From: JAQUKH01 sp043809805
GTDB taxonomy: Bacteria > JACRDZ01 > JAQUKH01
DNA length: 5,946 nucleotides
Direction: 5' to 3'
NCBI GenBank assembly: GCA_043809805.1
Contig: JBDROR010000129.1
Span: forward strand, 1 to 5,946
A model generated the notes under the pieces. The model saw only the letters and a list, made by a program, of their open reading frames with translations. It was not told where the DNA came from and did no database searches. Shown piece after piece: positions 5,623 to 5,946 of this stretch. Both the position numbers and the translations under genes were made by a program. Within the stretch, counting starts at the first letter, position 1; every line of letters starts with the position of its first letter.

Positions 5623-5643
5623 ATATACAAAATTATATACAAA
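5622..5643 (-). promoter_or_regulatory. Direct repeat at the lexA start, candidate autoregulatory site
   Basis: On the minus strand the 10-mer TTTGTATATA occurs twice (5634-5643 and 5622-5631) with a 12-bp period. The pair covers the -10 box and the first base of the start codon. A repressor bound here would block transcription, as LexA normally does at its own promoter. It does not resemble the E. coli CTGT-N8-ACAG or the Gram-positive GAAC-GTTC box. AT-rich sequence makes chance repeats more likely. Confidence 0.4.
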
Positions 5644-5659
5644 TAATCCATGTTGTCAA
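5632..5659 (-). promoter_or_regulatory. Strong sigma-70-type promoter of lexA
   Basis: Reading the minus strand, a perfect TTGACA (5654-5659) and a perfect TATAAT (5632-5637) are separated by 16 bp. The -10 box ends 9 nt before the ATG at 5622, so the transcript would start within a few bases of the start codon and be essentially leaderless. Confidence 0.75.
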
Positions 5660-5666
5660 TATCTTT

Positions 5667-5816
5667 TTACAATAAACCCTCCTTCAGCAATCGCAGCCGT
5701 CCGGCTTCAATTTTCAATTTACGCATCGTCCTTAATGCGCTTGCTTCACCCACCCTAAAGGCAAGAGGTAAATTCTTTATATTTCTCCGCCGCCGGACAA
5801 AAAAAGATTTTCTCCC
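5667..5816 (-). pseudogene. Short reading frame, possible gene remnant
   Basis: A 49-codon frame runs from just after an in-frame stop (5817-5819) to a TAA at 5667-5669, ending 8 bp before the lexA -35 box. The only ATG is at 5726, leaving 19 residues (MRKLKIEAGRLRLLKEGLL). The longer open frame reads like a basic, helical C-terminal tail (KSFFVRRRR ... RVGEASALRTMRKLKIEAG ...), but has no start of its own and begins inside the right repeat. The left repeat copy encodes the same KSFFVRRRR before diverging, and the single mismatch between copies is silent in this frame (TCA/TCT, Ser). I do not recognise a family; it may be a gene fragment or chance. Confidence 0.25.
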
Positions 5817-5946
5817 TTAAACAACAAAAAAATTACGCGGAGCGTAAAGACCGCTGAAGGCAGGGGCTTGAGGAAGGGTATAAACTACCTTACGCAATCA
5901 CCGCCAAGGTGGTTTCGCAGGCTCTGAGCGCAGGAGCTGGAGCGCG
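5782..5946 (-). repeat. Right copy of the terminal inverted repeat
   Basis: This segment is the inverted partner of 1-165, with a single difference at 5805. Outside it, from 5781 inward, the sequence is unrelated to the left side. Being present on both edges in opposite orientation, it implies at least two copies of this sequence in the source DNA, or a fold-back of one copy. Confidence 0.95.
5826..5847 (-). terminator. Weak terminator-like hairpin with T-run in right repeat
   Basis: This is the mirror of the hairpin at 100-121: a 6-bp stem with a 3-nt loop (5833-5847) followed on the minus strand by seven T (5826-5832). It would stop minus-strand transcription entering from the right and so insulate lexA from an outside gene. 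The stem is weak. Confidence 0.35.

Overview
The window is an AT-rich piece of bacterial DNA carrying a compact restriction-modification (R-M) cluster with a Vsr repair nuclease, beside a lexA-HNH pair. Both ends lie in the same repeat, in opposite orientations. The gene content, sigma-70-type promoters (TTGACA/TATAAT) and standard stops (TAA, TAG and TGA all end real genes) show a bacterium. No gene fixes the phylum. The repeat-bounded ends and small size suggest a complete metagenomic contig rather than a cut from a finished genome.

Layout. 1-165 is the left copy of the terminal inverted repeat. 166-639 has no convincing gene but is rich in hairpins and ends with a 25-bp near-perfect palindrome (561-585). 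703-1113 (+) is vsr, with a promoter whose -10 box sits just upstream of the start codon. 4558-1088 (-) is a tightly overlapping operon: C5-cytosine methyltransferase 1, a DUF3883-type PD-(D/E)XK protein that is the likely restriction endonuclease, and C5-cytosine methyltransferase 2. Methyltransferase 2 and vsr converge and overlap by 26 bp at their 3' ends. 5622-4678 (-) is lexA followed 21 nt later by a small HNH endonuclease gene. 5667-5816 holds a short, possibly decayed reading frame, and 5782-5946 is the right repeat copy.

How the genes fit together. The two methyltransferases probably protect two strands or two sites with 5-methylcytosine, and the DUF3883 protein would cut unmodified DNA. 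Vsr would repair the T:G mismatches produced when 5-methylcytosine deaminates. The lexA-HNH pair looks like a damage-responsive regulator with a nuclease under the same promoter. Whether it is functionally linked to the R-M genes cannot be read from sequence. The system's recognition sequence is unknown.

An assembly caveat matters. The two ends are identical for exactly 141 bp before the first mismatch, and 141 is the default largest k-mer of a common metagenome assembler (MEGAHIT). The window therefore most likely stops inside a longer dispersed repeat, and the inverted ends should not be taken as transposon or telomere ends without spanning reads.
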